A stretch of DNA of 64,000 nt from assembly GCA_014843695.1 (NCBI GenBank), contig CM026386.1, forward strand, positions 84,309,791 through 84,373,790, written 5' to 3'. Made by a program: the position numbers and the translations under genes. Source of the DNA: Archivesica marissinica (Eukaryota; Mollusca; Bivalvia; Venerida; Vesicomyidae). The notes under the pieces were generated by a model. It was not told the DNA's origin. It made no database searches and saw only the letters and a list, made by a program, of their open reading frames with translations. Below are positions 11,538 through 23,515 of the stretch, one piece after another. Within the stretch, counting starts at the first letter, position 1; every line of letters starts with the position of its first letter.

Positions 11538-13403
11538 TTAGTACACAAGCACACTATTGAACTCTTCAATGCTTCTTTGACGCCATCCTCTTCTTTGCAA
11601 GAGCAGTAAGTCTGGCTGTGGCAGCTCTATTTCGCTTTTAGCACTGTCTTGTTCAGATTTAAATGATTGGTATGCACTTCTAATGTTTTGACACAGTTTG
11701 CCATCGACTGGCTCATGAATATAATCCTTGCCAAAAAGTTCCACTGCAGTTTTGCCACTCGCCTTCATGGGATATCTGACACTCTGTATGGCACTGTAAG
11801 TTTTGATGCCCAATCGACTTGATTTGGCATCCAGTATATCTCCCATACTATTGAAGGAGCATTCCACGTGAGGCCCATGGAAGCAACTTAATAGAGCTTT
11901 CACAATCTTGGAAAGGGTTGGGTAGTTGCCACACTCAAACGCATTTTCAGTCCACCATGTGTCCAAGCGGTATGGTCCTGTCGGTCTAACAATTTTGCCA
12001 CCAGTGTGCAATCTCCTAACCTCCAAATCATACATATTCTCTTCATCATTGGACAGGACTTCCTTCATATATGACTTTGCCGAGGAACATGTCTTTCGCC
12101 ATCATCTGGTTGGCATTTCTCAGATCCAATTGCTGCAGCTTCCGGTCTGATGTACCAGAGAGAACTTCTGCACGGATGAAGCACGAGAAGAAGTCTCGCA
12201 GCAACTGAACCTGTTCATCGTGCAGTTTGTGAACCATTGGCTCCTTCATCTCGAACATCAGAACATACTTCTTCAGCAACGGGAACACGTTGGCATAGAG
12301 ACGCAAGTTCATCTTCATCAGCTTCCTTTCGAAGAACATAAGACATGTAATTCGGTCTTTCCTGGCCTGCCCATCTGTTGTCAATTATTTAGAGAACAGA
12401 ACTCTATGAAGCTCTCCCAGCTGTGTTTTACTCGCCTCACTGACATTTTGTTTCTCATAAATGCACTTCAGAACTTTGCGTACATCTGAGGTTCGATCTC
12501 CATTTGGCAGGAATCCGTAATAAAACACGGTATAGACGTCCAGCATTATCAGGGTATCGACACTGACATCGTATGCAGAAAGCCATCTATGACTAACAAA
12601 CCGAGGTGGCATGGTGAACTTCAAATTCAAGAGCAGACACATCTCTTGCATGTAGTCTCGTAGATCCGTAGACCACTTCATATCACTGTACAAGTCATAG
12701 AACAGTCTCTCAATGAAGTTTTCTAATGGCTTGCTGAATCGTTTTGCCGCATTGTGCGCATGGTGACACGTGTCACCGTCAATGTCCAGTAACTGTGGTG
12801 CTACAGAATTCCGTATTCGAACCTCCAGCCCCGACTTCGAACCACGCATAACATTGCATGAATCCATCAAGATTGAAACAACATTACGCCATTTAAGGTT
12901 TCGTTTCACAGACACATCAACTAGCAGCTCATTGTAGAGTGATTCACTGTCAACTTTTATAATGCTAATTCAACTAAGGTGATTCACTACAACTTGCTTC
13001 AAAACTGGGCAGTAGTAACTGACTAATATGGCCATAACCTTCTTCAAGCTTTCACTGGTTGACTCGTCTATGTTTAATGAGAAGTGTGTGTCATTCATTG
13101 TGTGTTCCAACTGATTTTCAAATGTTTTGGCCAAACCAAACCGCATTTTGTAGGACGCTGATGTCCTATTCATATGTAGCCCAGCTAGAGCCTTTTCATC
13201 TCGGGCAAGCGACTTTGCAAGGGCCTATTCTGCAACAAATCCCAGAACAGTTGCCTGGGCAGTAACGATTCTGTCGGGCAATGGAACAAGGGGCTGGACG
13301 TCTTCCGTCTTAGTGGCACCCTTGAACATGGGATGAATTCCGTATGGTGACTGCATAGGAGCGAGCAGGCTCGAGGACTGTGATTTATCGTCTGCGGATT
13401 GCC
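11538..13403 (-). pseudogene. hAT-family transposase, RNase H-fold core and dimerisation tail
   Basis: A minus-strand exon starts after a CATTTCAG acceptor at about 13404. It carries the RNase H-like core (HFSLNIDESTSES, the first Asp region; SILMDSCNVMRG, the second Asp region), the CHHAHNAAKRF helix, PPRFVSHRWLS, and the C-terminal region with NYPTLSKIVKALLSCFHGP and VECSFNSMGDI, which corresponds to the hAT dimerisation domain. Damage: in-frame stops near 13228, near 12960 and at 12385-12387, and a frameshift near 12060. The BED zinc finger that normally precedes the core was not found upstream. Its 3' terminus is probably the hAT-like end near 11107. The transposase was about 620 residues in this exon. 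Confidence 0.75.
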
Positions 13404-15445
13404 CTGAAATGACAAAACAGTTGTTACTAGAAAACAGTCTAGATCATTATCATACTACATTGGGAGCAAGAACAATTCACACATTCTTGGATATTATTCT
13501 AAATTTTCCTGGAAGAACATGTATGTACAGTCCAACTTCTCTAGAACAAACACCATCCGGAATTAGAAACTGTGTTTGTTGCAGAGGTTGTCAGTTTCAA
13601 GTGTTCATAAAATACTCATTTGGGACATAACTATGTAGTGTCTTTATAAAGAGGTGTCTGCTCTATGAGGTTGATTTTCATTGGTTTAAAAGACCGACAT
13701 CAAGTTGCTTAGCATCGCAACTGTTCCTGTCCAGGATGTCGGATCGACAACACCTGTAACATACAACATTTTGACATTGCAAAATATCTCCACATAACAA
13801 AACAATAGTGGCTGCACAAGGCTCACAGACCCTGCTCGAAAAACGGACCAAGTTCGAACCCCCAGGGCAAAATAGTCATGGCCCTTTTAAGCCATCTATT
13901 ATTTCCAACCACGCACAAAAACACACTCCAGCCAAACAAGACTCAAAATAAATGGCAACAATAAAGTTTCAAACCCCAAACAATTGCAGTCTGTAGCTCT
14001 ACCATGAAAGAAAATAAAATGCTGCACACAAAAAATGGCAGAAAAAGGACGGCAGAGTACAGATCCAAGAAAAAATTGGGCATGACCCGTCCTAGGACGG
14101 AGCCGTTTCATGTTTTTCACCACCATTTACCCAGACCTGTATAAAGTGGGAGATAATGCAGAAAGAAAGAGGTGGGTGGGGGTACTCCATGCTCATATAT
14201 ATAAAGAAATAATAAACTACATTCATTGTCATGGAGCACACGTCTCTTTCTACTAATAGAAACTACAAACATTACCGAATGTATAATAAACAATAAATAC
14301 CTGTACTGTAATGTCTGTATCTACTTCGGGCCAAGCTCGAGATAATATGTATCACACACTATTGCTGACAAACGTGTTTCAGAACCACAGAAAATGCCAG
14401 GCTTATGTAAAGTGAAATTCATAGAAGATGGATATTCATTGGCTGTATAGTGATGGAATTCCACTCGCAGGTCCAATCAAATTAACTGACACACTTTCCA
14501 TTGTTATTAACCTGAAGCTGCCGAAGACTATGACTAATTTCGGCGCGAGTATTCGCTGAACTTTGGTGAATGAGACAGCTGTTTTTCTGCCTAGGAATGG
14601 CTTGCCTGTACATTGAATGACCTGAAATTGTACAGTGCTTGTCTTATTGTTTAAGTGACATTCAAATGAGTTTTTCCTACAATTTTGAGAGGGGTTTTTC
14701 TACTATAAGGAAACCGTTTTTAGAATAGTTTTCTATACATATTGAATATGAGTCACGTATAAATAAAAACAATAGAAAAGTTATTAGTGAAACTCAAACC
14801 AAAACGTTTAGATCAGTATATACAAAAAGATTAATTATAAATAATCATTGCACTGTATCGTGGTTAGTATATTATCACAACTAAAAACATATACTGAGCC
14901 CAAGAAAAAGAGTATCCACTTTATGTATCTATCGATATTTAGAAAAGGAGTGTGCAACCGAATTCTTATTTTCATTTAAATATAAAGAACAAACCTGTTT
15001 TGATATCCTGTAAAATTTTGAAGCAGTTGTGATACGTATTTCATCAAAAAACTGGATCGATATGACACGGGTCGATTTCCGAAATAGCTAATGCAGATAT
15101 CTGGAGAGTTAAAAACTCCATTTAATGAGATTTTTCTGAGGTGAAATTGTGATGTGGGTTGCAGTGAAAGAGCTAATATCTCATGTGTTCGTGTCACAGA
15201 GGGACAGCTTCTCTCAGGGTCACGGATACCAGGATCAAGTGTATGCACAACGACATCGCAAATTTACAACATTTAATATACATAAACGTTAGCACTTCCA
15301 ACAATAATCTGAAGCGTATGTGTGTCAGTAGTTGCACCTTTCATCGATGGTGGCTTAACTCCAGAATGTCGTTCTAGATGCGGCCTGTAACGCAGTTAAC
15401 TTCATATGACAATTCCTATGCTTACTGCCTCGGCTCTCAGTGTAT
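13404..15445. other. No gene recognised
   Basis: About 2 kb without recognisable coding motifs. A GTTCGAAC word near 13850 on the minus strand resembles a tRNA B box but no convincing tRNA or SINE body surrounds it. Short open frames here have no family features. Confidence 0.5.
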
Positions 15446-15462
15446 GCTATAATGCACCTTAT

Positions 15463-15759
15463 AATTAACAAACTAAACGAGACTTACCTTAGTAAGGTGA
15501 TGTTTGGTTTGGATTTTATGTAGTCACAGTATAACTGGAGGGATCAAATGAGATGCGCGCCTGAGCGTATCGATTTTATCAGTATTTTAAAGCCTATCTT
15601 TAGTCTTAACCAAAAATACCCATATATCTACTCATAATCACATTATGATAGGGAGGGAATATGGGGGGGGGGCATTTGATCCCTCCAGTTATACTGTTAC
15701 TACATAAATCCAAACCAAACATCACCTTACTAAGGTAAGTCTCGTTTAGTTTGTTAATT
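15463..15759. repeat. DIRS terminal foldback
   Basis: Left arm about 15463-15550 and right arm about 15673-15759 are near-perfect reverse complements over about 88 bases, including GACTTACCTTAGTAAGGTGA. The loop of about 120 bases contains a ten-base G tract and a segment (15547-15583) complementary to the inner part of the opposite end. Such overlapping complementary segments are the hallmark of DIRS inverted repeats and internal complementary regions used to circularise the cDNA. Confidence 0.8.
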
Positions 15760-15912
15760 TTATTACGTCACATAACTTCCGTGCTCAAATGAGACTTTAA
15801 AGCTTTTGCTAAGACTAAACAATATATACAACAATGTAGTTACATTTATTCAATGTACATACAGCCTGTGTAACAACCCACAGAGCATATTATATAAACC
15901 CTGAACATAGCA

Positions 15913-17133
15913 TTACAATTTTAACACAGCCTCAGCATACGTATTTGACATAACTATATTCTTGTCATAGTACTTTCCAAATGTCACTGCATTTGACCAA
16001 CCAGCCGTAGAGAGTATGTTTAACGGGAACATTATTCAATTTTGCCTTTGAAACTGACGCACCTCTTATACTGTGTGTTTTAAATAGTTCACAATCTACA
16101 CCCGATAAGCACACCATTGTTCTCAGCCATCTACTTATTGTATCACGTGAAATACACTTATGTGGTTTTATATAACTAAATAATAAATTTGTGGTTCCTC
16201 CAGGAAGAGATTCAGTTCGTTTTAAATAGTCACTTAAAACATAATAAACACAAAGCCTCCTATCCGGAGGATATTCTCTAAGTACTGCTACAGCACTGTC
16301 ATTTCCTGGTCGACATTGTTTCAACATGTCACTATAACACAACACATAAGCATCCTTATGCTTTATCATATTTGCACTATCTAATACATGAATTGCCTGT
16401 GTCCTACACGCTAGAGTTAAGGCAATTAACATCACACGTTTTAAAGACAAATTCTTTAAGGTTAAACTATCAGCAGGACTCAAAGATAACAAATATTGTA
16501 GAACTACTGAAACATCCCATGTTTCCTTATATCTGGGAACTGAAGGTCTCAAATTATATATACCCTTCAGAAATCTAATTACAAGAGGGTGCGGTGCGAA
16601 CCTGCCGAGAACCCTTCCAAAATAATACCAATAGCTGACAAAGCACTCCGTGCCGTGTTTATTGCACTGTAGCCTAAACCATCATGATATAAACTAGTTA
16701 AGAAATCCAGAACGTTACTCAGAGATATTTGAACACTATCAACTTGTTTTTTATGACAGAATAAAAACCATTTTTGGATGACAGTATTATACTGTTTCTT
16801 TGTACTTGGTCGCCAAGAGCACATAATGATGTTGGCAGCTTCTGCCGAAACGCATCGTTCAGTAAGTGATCTCCTGATAACCTGCACGCTATCAATGTGA
16901 GTTTCTGATATAGTGGATGCACTTTCCGTGTCCCTGGTAAGGTCAGCAAGTGTTGATATGGTCGTATGACTCTTGGCCAATCTGTCAAGAGCAGCATCAA
17001 TGAGGGCCACCATATCTGAGTCTTCCATAGAGGGCAGATAAACAGGCATGAAGCTTTGTCCTCTCGAATCTTCTGTAAACATCTCAGAACCAAACTGAAA
17101 GGTGGAAAAGCACACATGTATTCTTGTGACCAA
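15913..17133 (-). pseudogene. DIRS tyrosine recombinase
   Basis: The N-terminal SAM-like core-binding region (17133 to 16579) has SAEAANIIMCSWRPSTKKQY, typical for DIRS recombinases, and runs to a stop at 16579. The catalytic region (16552 to 15913) has LACRTQ with the first Arg, and FKTHSIRGAS, the His-x-x-Arg block. The conserved Tyr block is present but in another frame after a shift near 16010, inside sequence running to a stop at 15913. A frame change is also needed at 16579-16552. It would have recombined the circular cDNA into the chromosome. It overlaps the end of the RT frame by about 400 bases, which is normal for DIRS. Confidence 0.85.
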
Positions 17134-18690
17134 TCAAATGAAAAGGCATTCACAAAATTGCCTCTGGATCTGGATGCCAAGAAACAAATCTAGAGATCTG
17201 TTTGTTCAACCTGGAAGCAAATAAATCCAGTGAAGGTTGATCCCAAACTTCAATCAATTTATTGAATACTGTTATGTCAAGCATCCATTCCACATTCTCA
17301 TTGAATATTCGTGAGCTTATGTCCGCAATGTTTGAGATACCTGGAGTGTGGGCAGCTGAGACCCAACTGTCTCTAGCAATACACCAGATCCACATTTCTT
17401 TTGCCAACAAATTAGCTTTTTGACATCTAATACCACCCATTGAATTGACATAAGTCATAGCACATGTGTTATCAGTTTTAATTTGAATGTGTTTGTTTCT
17501 ACCATCTTTGCAAAATGCCTTTAGTGCATAAAACATTGCTAACAACTCAAGATAGTTGATGTGGTTATCTGCCTCAGTTTTGTTCCATCGACCACCGATT
17601 GAACAGTCACAGTATACTGCACCCCATCCTTTTCCTGAAGCATCTGCGACTAGAACAATGTCTGGATTGCCATGCAAGATGTCTCTCTTCTGACAAGATA
17701 AATTGTTTATCCACCATAACAACTCAGATTTTATGGCATTACTTACGAGCATACATGCATCAAAATTACCCTTCTGTTTTTTCAACTGCTCTATCTTAGC
17801 ATGCTCAATTGTTCGATAATATAATGGGGCAAATTGAACTGCAGAGAACGTTGACACCATCAAACCTAAAACACGAGCTACTTCCCTAATTGTAGCTGAA
17901 GTTCTGTTATATAGATTCATGCAGGCCGATACAATCGACAATACCTTATCATTTGGTAAAGTTACAGTCATGGTTTCCGAATCGATATCATTGCCTAAAA
18001 AGCATATTGTTCTGGTAGGAACCAGTACTGACTTCTCTACATGAACAACAAACCCTACTGTTGACATAAGAGAAACAGTATCATCGACATGTGTCTGGCA
18101 TTCAGCATATGATTCACTTGCTAGTAAAGAATCATCAATATAACCTGCATGTGTGTGACCTCTTTCTCTCAGATTTGAATAAACAGGTTTCAACAACTTA
18201 GTAAACATTCTAGGAGCCGACCCAATACCATTTGGAATACAAGTATATTGATATAATACATTGTCCCAAGAAAAACGCAAATACTTTTGGATGTTCTTTT
18301 GCGATTGGTACAGACTAATAGGCGTGTCGCAGATCAACTGACGCCATATAATCACCTTTGTTAATCATTTTTAAAGCAGATTCAAGTGTCCGTTTTGAAA
18401 TGGTGATATGTAACATGTTCATTGAATGCTTTAAGATTCAATATCAATCTGTATTCACCGTTTTTCTCGGGAACAGTAAAAATTGGAGAGATTACTTCAC
18501 CAGCTTCATGTGATACTCTGACAAGTACACCAAGTTCAAGCAGCTGTTTAATTTCATTGTCAACTATCATTTTTTCTTTCTCTGAATACATGTTATTTCG
18601 TACATTTGGGAATGTTATCGCTTCAACATCAATATTTAACTCAATGTGACAATTCTGCACAATGTCAAGTATATTTGGATCTGATGTCAA
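16719..18690 (-). pseudogene. DIRS reverse transcriptase / RNase H
   Basis: The N-terminal block (18690-18382) has GEVISPIFTVPEKNGEYRLI and NLKAFN. After a frame change the central ORF (18355-17150) has the GYIDDSLL active site, the LGNDIDS region, and the RNase H residues VADASGKGWGA, NYLELLAMF and IKTDNTCAMTYVN, ending with the AHTPGISNIAD block. The C-terminal tail, including the Trp-rich PLWKTQIWW segment, continues in another frame to 16719. The first catalytic Asp block (about 18340) sits in a frame with an in-frame TAG. At least two frameshifts and one stop inactivate it. Confidence 0.88.
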
Positions 18691-18701
18691 CTCTCCAATT
18701 T

Positions 18702-19790
18702 TTACGACGATGTCCTAACATATCCTCTACCTCGGCCTCGTGATTTAGACACACGTCCCCTGAACACGCCTCTCTGTACGTATGGACGTCCACCCCGACG
18801 GTAGTTTTGATTATATGACTGATTGTACATGTAGTTGTTTCTGTAGATCTTTCCTGAGATCTTATCTTTCACCGATTTACAGATGTCATCGCCATATAGA
18901 TTGTCAGTGAATTTGTGATTTGATGTACACAGATAGTGGAACTCCCTATTTAAATCACTCTTGTGCATTTCTTTTCGCCTGTTATTGATCAACTTGTTTG
19001 CATGACCTAACAAACTCAGGGCATCTGTGCCCATTTCTATGTCATTGTCAATTTTTGTTGACGTATGGTGGAGTAATTTTGTAATCAGTATACTAGATTT
19101 GATCACAGCTTCTTGTAAGTTCTGCATTGTTCGATCCGAGGTCTGCATTGGCGGCGAAAGTCTGTTCCAAACCAACGAATTGACCTTTGTTTTCACCAAA
19201 CTACTACAATTGTCAGGTCTGTTAATAGTCTTCATAAGACTTTGATATTTTTCTTCTGAAATGCCTTCTCTGAACACAGAGTTGATTAAATCGATAGGAT
19301 CTGTTGCTTCAATGATGTCATATTTGGAGCAGAAATGTTTAAATAAACCGGACATATTCTCGTGCGAGGTTTGCTCAGCATTAGGCCCGTGACTAGACGG
19401 CATATTCGTGTCATATTCTGACATACATGTATTATCATAATCATCCATTTGTTCATACTGTGGAAACTTGTCCTCATACGACATAGAGGCTGCCAATTGA
19501 TTCAGGCGCTCTTCCTGCGCTTTCTGACTGCCCTTAATTGTCTGCAGAATTTGCAAAATTTCAAGCTGCGTTCTATCATGCTTAGAACCATCATAAGCAG
19601 GCGAGCTACTGACCCTACTAGCTTGTTTTGAACTCGTGCCAGTCACGGACGTTTCACGCTTACCAGTCATTTCACGTTTATCGGTCGTGGACTGTTCCGT
19701 GTTTGAAGCCTTCTTGGCGTTCGTGGCAGTATTCTGACTGCCCTTAATTGTCTGACTCGTTTTCTTTGCCAACACCGCAGCCTCGGCCAT
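18702..19790 (-). CDS. DIRS gag-like protein (ORF1)
   Basis: 362 residues, uninterrupted. The N-terminal third is Lys/Thr/Ser-rich and low complexity; the middle contains YEDKFPQYEQMDD and SGLFKHFCSKYDI blocks; the end is Arg/Gly-rich (GRPYVQRGVFRGRVSKSRG), suited to RNA binding. Position upstream of the RT and overall length fit the ORF1 of DIRS elements, which is thought to form the particle or bind the RNA. The RT frame begins 12 bases downstream of its stop. The start at 19790 is the first ATG after the element's 5' leader. Confidence 0.8.
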   Translation of the reverse strand: MAEAAVLAKKTSQTIKGSQNTATNAKKASNTEQSTTDKREMTGKRETSVTGTSSKQASRVSSSPAYDGSKHDRTQLEILQILQTIKGSQKAQEERLNQLAASMSYEDKFPQYEQMDDYDNTCMSEYDTNMPSSHGPNAEQTSHENMSGLFKHFCSKYDIIEATDPIDLINSVFREGISEEKYQSLMKTINRPDNCSSLVKTKVNSLVWNRLSPPMQTSDRTMQNLQEAVIKSSILITKLLHHTSTKIDNDIEMGTDALSLLGHANKLINNRRKEMHKSDLNREFHYLCTSNHKFTDNLYGDDICKSVKDKISGKIYRNNYMYNQSYNQNYRRGGRPYVQRGVFRGRVSKSRGRGRGYVRTSS

Positions 19791-20089
19791 ATTTCACAAA
19801 TGTATATGGTGAGAAAGAAAAAGTTTGTGTTGATTTCTTTTTTAAATACCAAAAACAGGTATGAACAATGACAACCGTAAACCCTCACCACGTGAAGGCG
19901 TTTCATGTACAACACCCTTTTTCAAACAAACTGTACAATATAAATCAATTATCTATATGTGAAAACAGTTTCTAGACAGTAATTGTTTCATCAACACGTG
20001 ATGAAACTTTTACGACATGTTTATCATTGTCGTACTGATATATCGAGGTAGAGACACGTCTACTCTCGACCGATACTATAGGCACACTG

Positions 20090-20160
20090 ATACAATCGAT
20101 ACGCTCAGACGCGCATCTCATTTGAGCACGGAAGTTATGTGACGTAATAAAATTGAAGAG
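20090..20160. repeat. DIRS 5' terminal inverted repeat
   Basis: CTCATTTGAGCACGGAAGTT and the following ATGTGACGTAATAAAATT (20121-20157) are the reverse complement of 15757-15795, and 20090-20128 is the reverse complement of 15547-15583. Confidence 0.8.
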
Positions 20161-20198
20161 AGTGGCAAGTATTGTCCTCACTGTGCTATAATGCACCT

Positions 20199-20914
20199 AT
20201 TAATTGAAGATATTTGGCAAGTATTCTAGATTTACAATGCAGTGTATAATGATCAACTTCCTGCGTCCTGAGGACCCTGTCCACCAACGGCGTACCGATG
20301 CTGCCTCGCGACCCGCTGACACGCTCCAATCTATGGAGACCACCGGCAGACCCTCCCAGTCGGCACATGCCCCAGCTCTTCTAAGCTCTAGCCGAACCGG
20401 ATACCCCTGAGCTATTCATCCCACGGCTCCTGATTCAGACGTGAAGCGACTACAACAATAACAAATATCATACCATCGTGCTACATGTACTAGAGACCCA
20501 AATCAGCCAGTATTATAAACTTGTATCATACTATTGTTGTACCACAAACAGGACAAGAGTTACCCTTATCCTTGTATAATATATACACACACGTCTATCT
20601 TTCCATATGGAATCGGTCCACATGGTGACCTTCATGGTCTAAATATACAACGACTCAGTACAAATCATGACCTCGTATGGTCTAACTATACACAGACCAT
20701 ATGAGGTCTAAACATATACAGACTGAGAACCACTCATGACCGTCACGGTCTAAAATAGATACATACTCGATCGAAAGTGTTCCGTTACCTTTTACTCCGC
20801 TCCTGCACTTTGAGCGTACATGACACCCATTTCAGACAACCGCATATATACCAACCCTGTCCCAGCAATATATTCAACTATTGAGTCAACAGTAGTTAAT
20901 TATTATGTACGTAT
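20199..20914. other. No gene; degenerate GGTCTAAA repeat
   Basis: No coding motif. Between about 20600 and 20770 the words ATGGTCTAA / ACGGTCTAAA and the inverted ACCATATGAGG recur four or five times at irregular 30-60 base spacing, each followed by an A/T-rich AAATATACA-like stretch. Confidence 0.5.
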
Positions 20915-20922
20915 CTCTTTAG

Positions 20923-22146
20923 TAGAGGTGCAACGATTCGATACATTTCGTTCGATTCGGTGCCCCGAAATTTCGATTCGATGCGACAATGTACCGCCAT
21001 TCGCCCGTGAATTAGGGCCGGCGATTTAGTCCTACTGCTATTTTAGGTTTTTAACCAATCAGCTTTCCGATAGCAATTTTGCCCGGCGATGTTTAACAAA
21101 ATGGATGATCCCATGGTGTTGTCTGATCCACCCGATGCACTAAAATCCCCCGTATTGCAGCATTTCGCATTTAAGAAAAAAGATGGTGTGGTTGAAAAGG
21201 CAAATACAATATGCAAACATTGCAGCGCAAGCGTAAGTTACAAATCTGGAACAACTTCAAACATGAACGCACACCTAAAGCGCAAACACAATATCACAGT
21301 AGAATCGGGTCGGTCTACCAAAAAAAGAGAAACAGGCAAGCAAGTTGTGACTAGCTTCGGACAGTTACGGCTTACCGATGTCTTCCAAATGAAAAATAAA
21401 TATGCCAGAACATCGGAAAGGCATGAGATTATTACTAAATCTATTGGTGTTTTCATTGCGAAGGATATGCTGGGGATGTTGTGACAGCTCAGAGATCTTG
21501 TTTAAACCCAGAACATATTGATTATCTGGTCCTTTTAAAGAAAAAAATAGTTATGTAAATGAACAGAGCAGGAGGTAAAGTCAAAATACTCTGAAAATGT
21601 CTGATAGTTTTTTTTAAAATATAAAGTCTTTTACACATCAGCATATAAATAAATCAAGGGAACATTTGCTAAAGTTCTGTAACATGTATGCAAACAGGCT
21701 GGTTTGGATATACCCTGTTGTGTCGTTATTAGGAAATGAAAGAGTCACAGCTCGTGTGTACAGCCTTTTATTCATTCATTGACACCAAAACATGAGACAT
21801 GACTTGCTGGGCGGAAGCATGTGTTGTGCCCCCGTAATAATAACTATAGCATGATAACAACAACAATCAAAGCACTGGAAATACATATATATGTGAAACA
21901 CTACATACTCTGGTTGCATAAAGCCCAGTGTTCTAGTCTTAGCGGTTATTCAGTTGTGTAGTTCAAATGGCTAGTATTGAGTGTTCTAGTAAAAATGTTC
22001 ATACTTTTAATCCTTTGTCTAGCCAAAAAGTACAAATAATGTCTAACTTATAGTTGATTAAAAGTAATATTCAGTACCATTTTGCTTTGTCACAAACTTC
22101 CCAAAAATCGAAAAATCGAATCGACACCTGTATCGTTGCAGCCCTA
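20923..22146 (+). mobile_element. Internally deleted hAT element with perfect 8-bp TSD
   Basis: The ends are TAGAGGTGCAACGATTCG on the left and the complement of TAGGGCTGCAACGATACAG on the right, an imperfect terminal inverted repeat of the hAT type. Both are flanked by the identical 8-mer CTCTTTAG (20915-20922 and 22147-22154), the target duplication length of hAT transposition. Only a BED-finger fragment of the transposase remains inside, so the element is nonautonomous and about 1.22 kb long. Confidence 0.93.
21089..21484 (+). CDS. BED zinc finger fragment of a hAT transposase
   Basis: 131 residues. Residues about 24-65 form a BED finger (CKHC followed by HLKRKHN), the DNA-binding module of hAT transposases and ZBED proteins. 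The C-terminal part (LRLTDVFQMKNKY, RHEIITKSIGVFIAKDML) continues the start of a ZBED4-like transposase, then stops after GML where the catalytic region has been deleted. It lies inside the complete hAT ends. It might still bind the terminal repeats, but it cannot catalyse. Confidence 0.8.
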   Translation: MFNKMDDPMVLSDPPDALKSPVLQHFAFKKKDGVVEKANTICKHCSASVSYKSGTTSNMNAHLKRKHNITVESGRSTKKRETGKQVVTSFGQLRLTDVFQMKNKYARTSERHEIITKSIGVFIAKDMLGML

Positions 22147-22154
22147 CTCTTTAG

Positions 22155-22764
22155 TAGACGAGGGTGCACTTTAGATACTCATCAGTGTAAATCACTAGAA
22201 CCACCTTGGATAATAATTTAATACAACAATGTTCTGGTAGTACTGGAATAGTTGCCGTTAGACAGATAGTCCAGATTAAATAAACCTGGATGACAATTTA
22301 TATAACAAACAATATAATAGTTACATACCCAATCTGTCGCATGTACAAGAATGTAACCAACCTACACTCTGAGATGTCCTCGGAGTACTGTCTCTCCTGT
22401 GTGCGTGTGTCGGTTTATACAATCACAGGTGAGTACAAACACGATCTTTTCATGCGTGTATCCGCTTAGATAATCGATATTAATATTTAATGCGTTCTTA
22501 TCAGGCCCTGGAGATTAATTACACTGATAAGCCAACTCGTTTAATAATAGTCGGATTTATATAAATTAAACGGGACTTTCCCTTATAAGTGATATATATA
22601 TACACACATTCTTCCCAATTTTAGGATAAAATCACAGAATAAATGATTCAATGGTACGACATAATGTTCGTAAATCCATTGATAAAAGGCCCCAACTACA
22701 CAGTAGTTAATATGGTCAGTTTCATTTTGTTACAGTCCGCCCTGTTGCACGTCAATATCCGCCG
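22155..22764. other. No gene recognised
   Basis: AT-rich spacer between the hAT element and a Tc1 fragment; no motifs found. Confidence 0.5.
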
Positions 22765-22767
22765 TCG

Positions 22768-22896
22768 CCGTAACGCTGTATATAAGGTGCCGGTAGGTTG
22801 TTCCATTCAGCCTGCAATGCTACTGAAAGGTCCTGTACAGTGTTGATTGCATGACACGGTGTCCTAACTCGTCCCAAATATGTTCAATGGGATTCC
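22768..22896 (-). pseudogene. Tc1/mariner transposase C-terminal scrap
   Basis: The minus strand from 22896 reads NPIEHIWDELGHRV, the catalytic Glu block of a Tc1-type transposase, and after a one-base frame change reads VALQAEWNNLPAPYIQ, the following helix. It is too short for an open-frame search. Nothing else of the element is visible. Confidence 0.8.
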
Positions 22897-23515
22897 AAGA
22901 CAGGACTCTCCATGAATCAGTGTTGTTTTTTTAATCCGTTTAAAGTGTACTTTTTGTACAGAACAGTTCGATTGAATTGGACGTGTCAATTGCTGTCCGT
23001 GAGCTAAACGCACATTTCATGAAACACGTGCTGTACGTTTCTGCACGGACTGAGGACTGACTAAACTAATGTATTTTTCAAAACGTTCAATCTGTTTTGT
23101 GCCAATTATGAAATATTTTTTAAAATAAAAATGTATACTTTCTTTTTCCTTTGACTGTAGAAATAATCTAGATGGCCTAATGGATACAAGTCTTACTTTC
23201 TACTAACTTATGGTTCTGTTAAACACTAGCAACCTAAATGACATTCAGATGCCATCTTGTGGCGGGTCGATTTGGGTGTGCAGGTGCCATCTTGTGGCGG
23301 GTCGGTTTGAGGTTTGTCAGCACAAAACTCGGGTTTTGGGTTCCATGAAATCCACTTTATTTCAGAAATAGTTTTTGTGTCATGTATCACTACTATATTC
23401 TAGTATGTTACCATAGTAATACTACACAACAAATACAACAACCACAACTCTTATCAAGTCAACTGCAAGCCAGTATAAATATAAAGAAAACTGGTCCTTC
23501 TGAAAACAAAATACA
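22897..23515. repeat. Spacer with a 35-bp tandem duplication
   Basis: The only structure is two copies of a 35-bp unit at 23248-23320 containing GCCATCTTGTGGCGGGTCG. No gene recognised. Confidence 0.6.

Larger units (their letters stand above)
15446..20198 (-). mobile_element. DIRS-like tyrosine-recombinase retroelement
   Basis: Minus-strand order is gag-like ORF, RT/RNase H ORF, and a tyrosine recombinase overlapping the RT end, the classical DIRS gene order. The ends have no LTRs; instead there is a long foldback at 15463-15759 and inverted matches between 15547-15583 and 20090-20128 and between 15757-15795 and 20121-20157. The word GCTATAATGCACCT occurs in direct orientation just outside both ends (15446-15459 and 20185-20198). 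DIRS elements integrate through their recombinase from a circular intermediate. All enzyme ORFs carry frameshifts or stops, so this copy is inactive. Confidence 0.88.

Noticed and set aside
13830..13920. tRNA-like B box near 13850
   Set aside because: No matching A box, stems or repeats could be supported.
20204..20410. GC-richer short ORF beside the DIRS element
   Set aside because: No motif, and codon pattern does not differ from the opposite frame.
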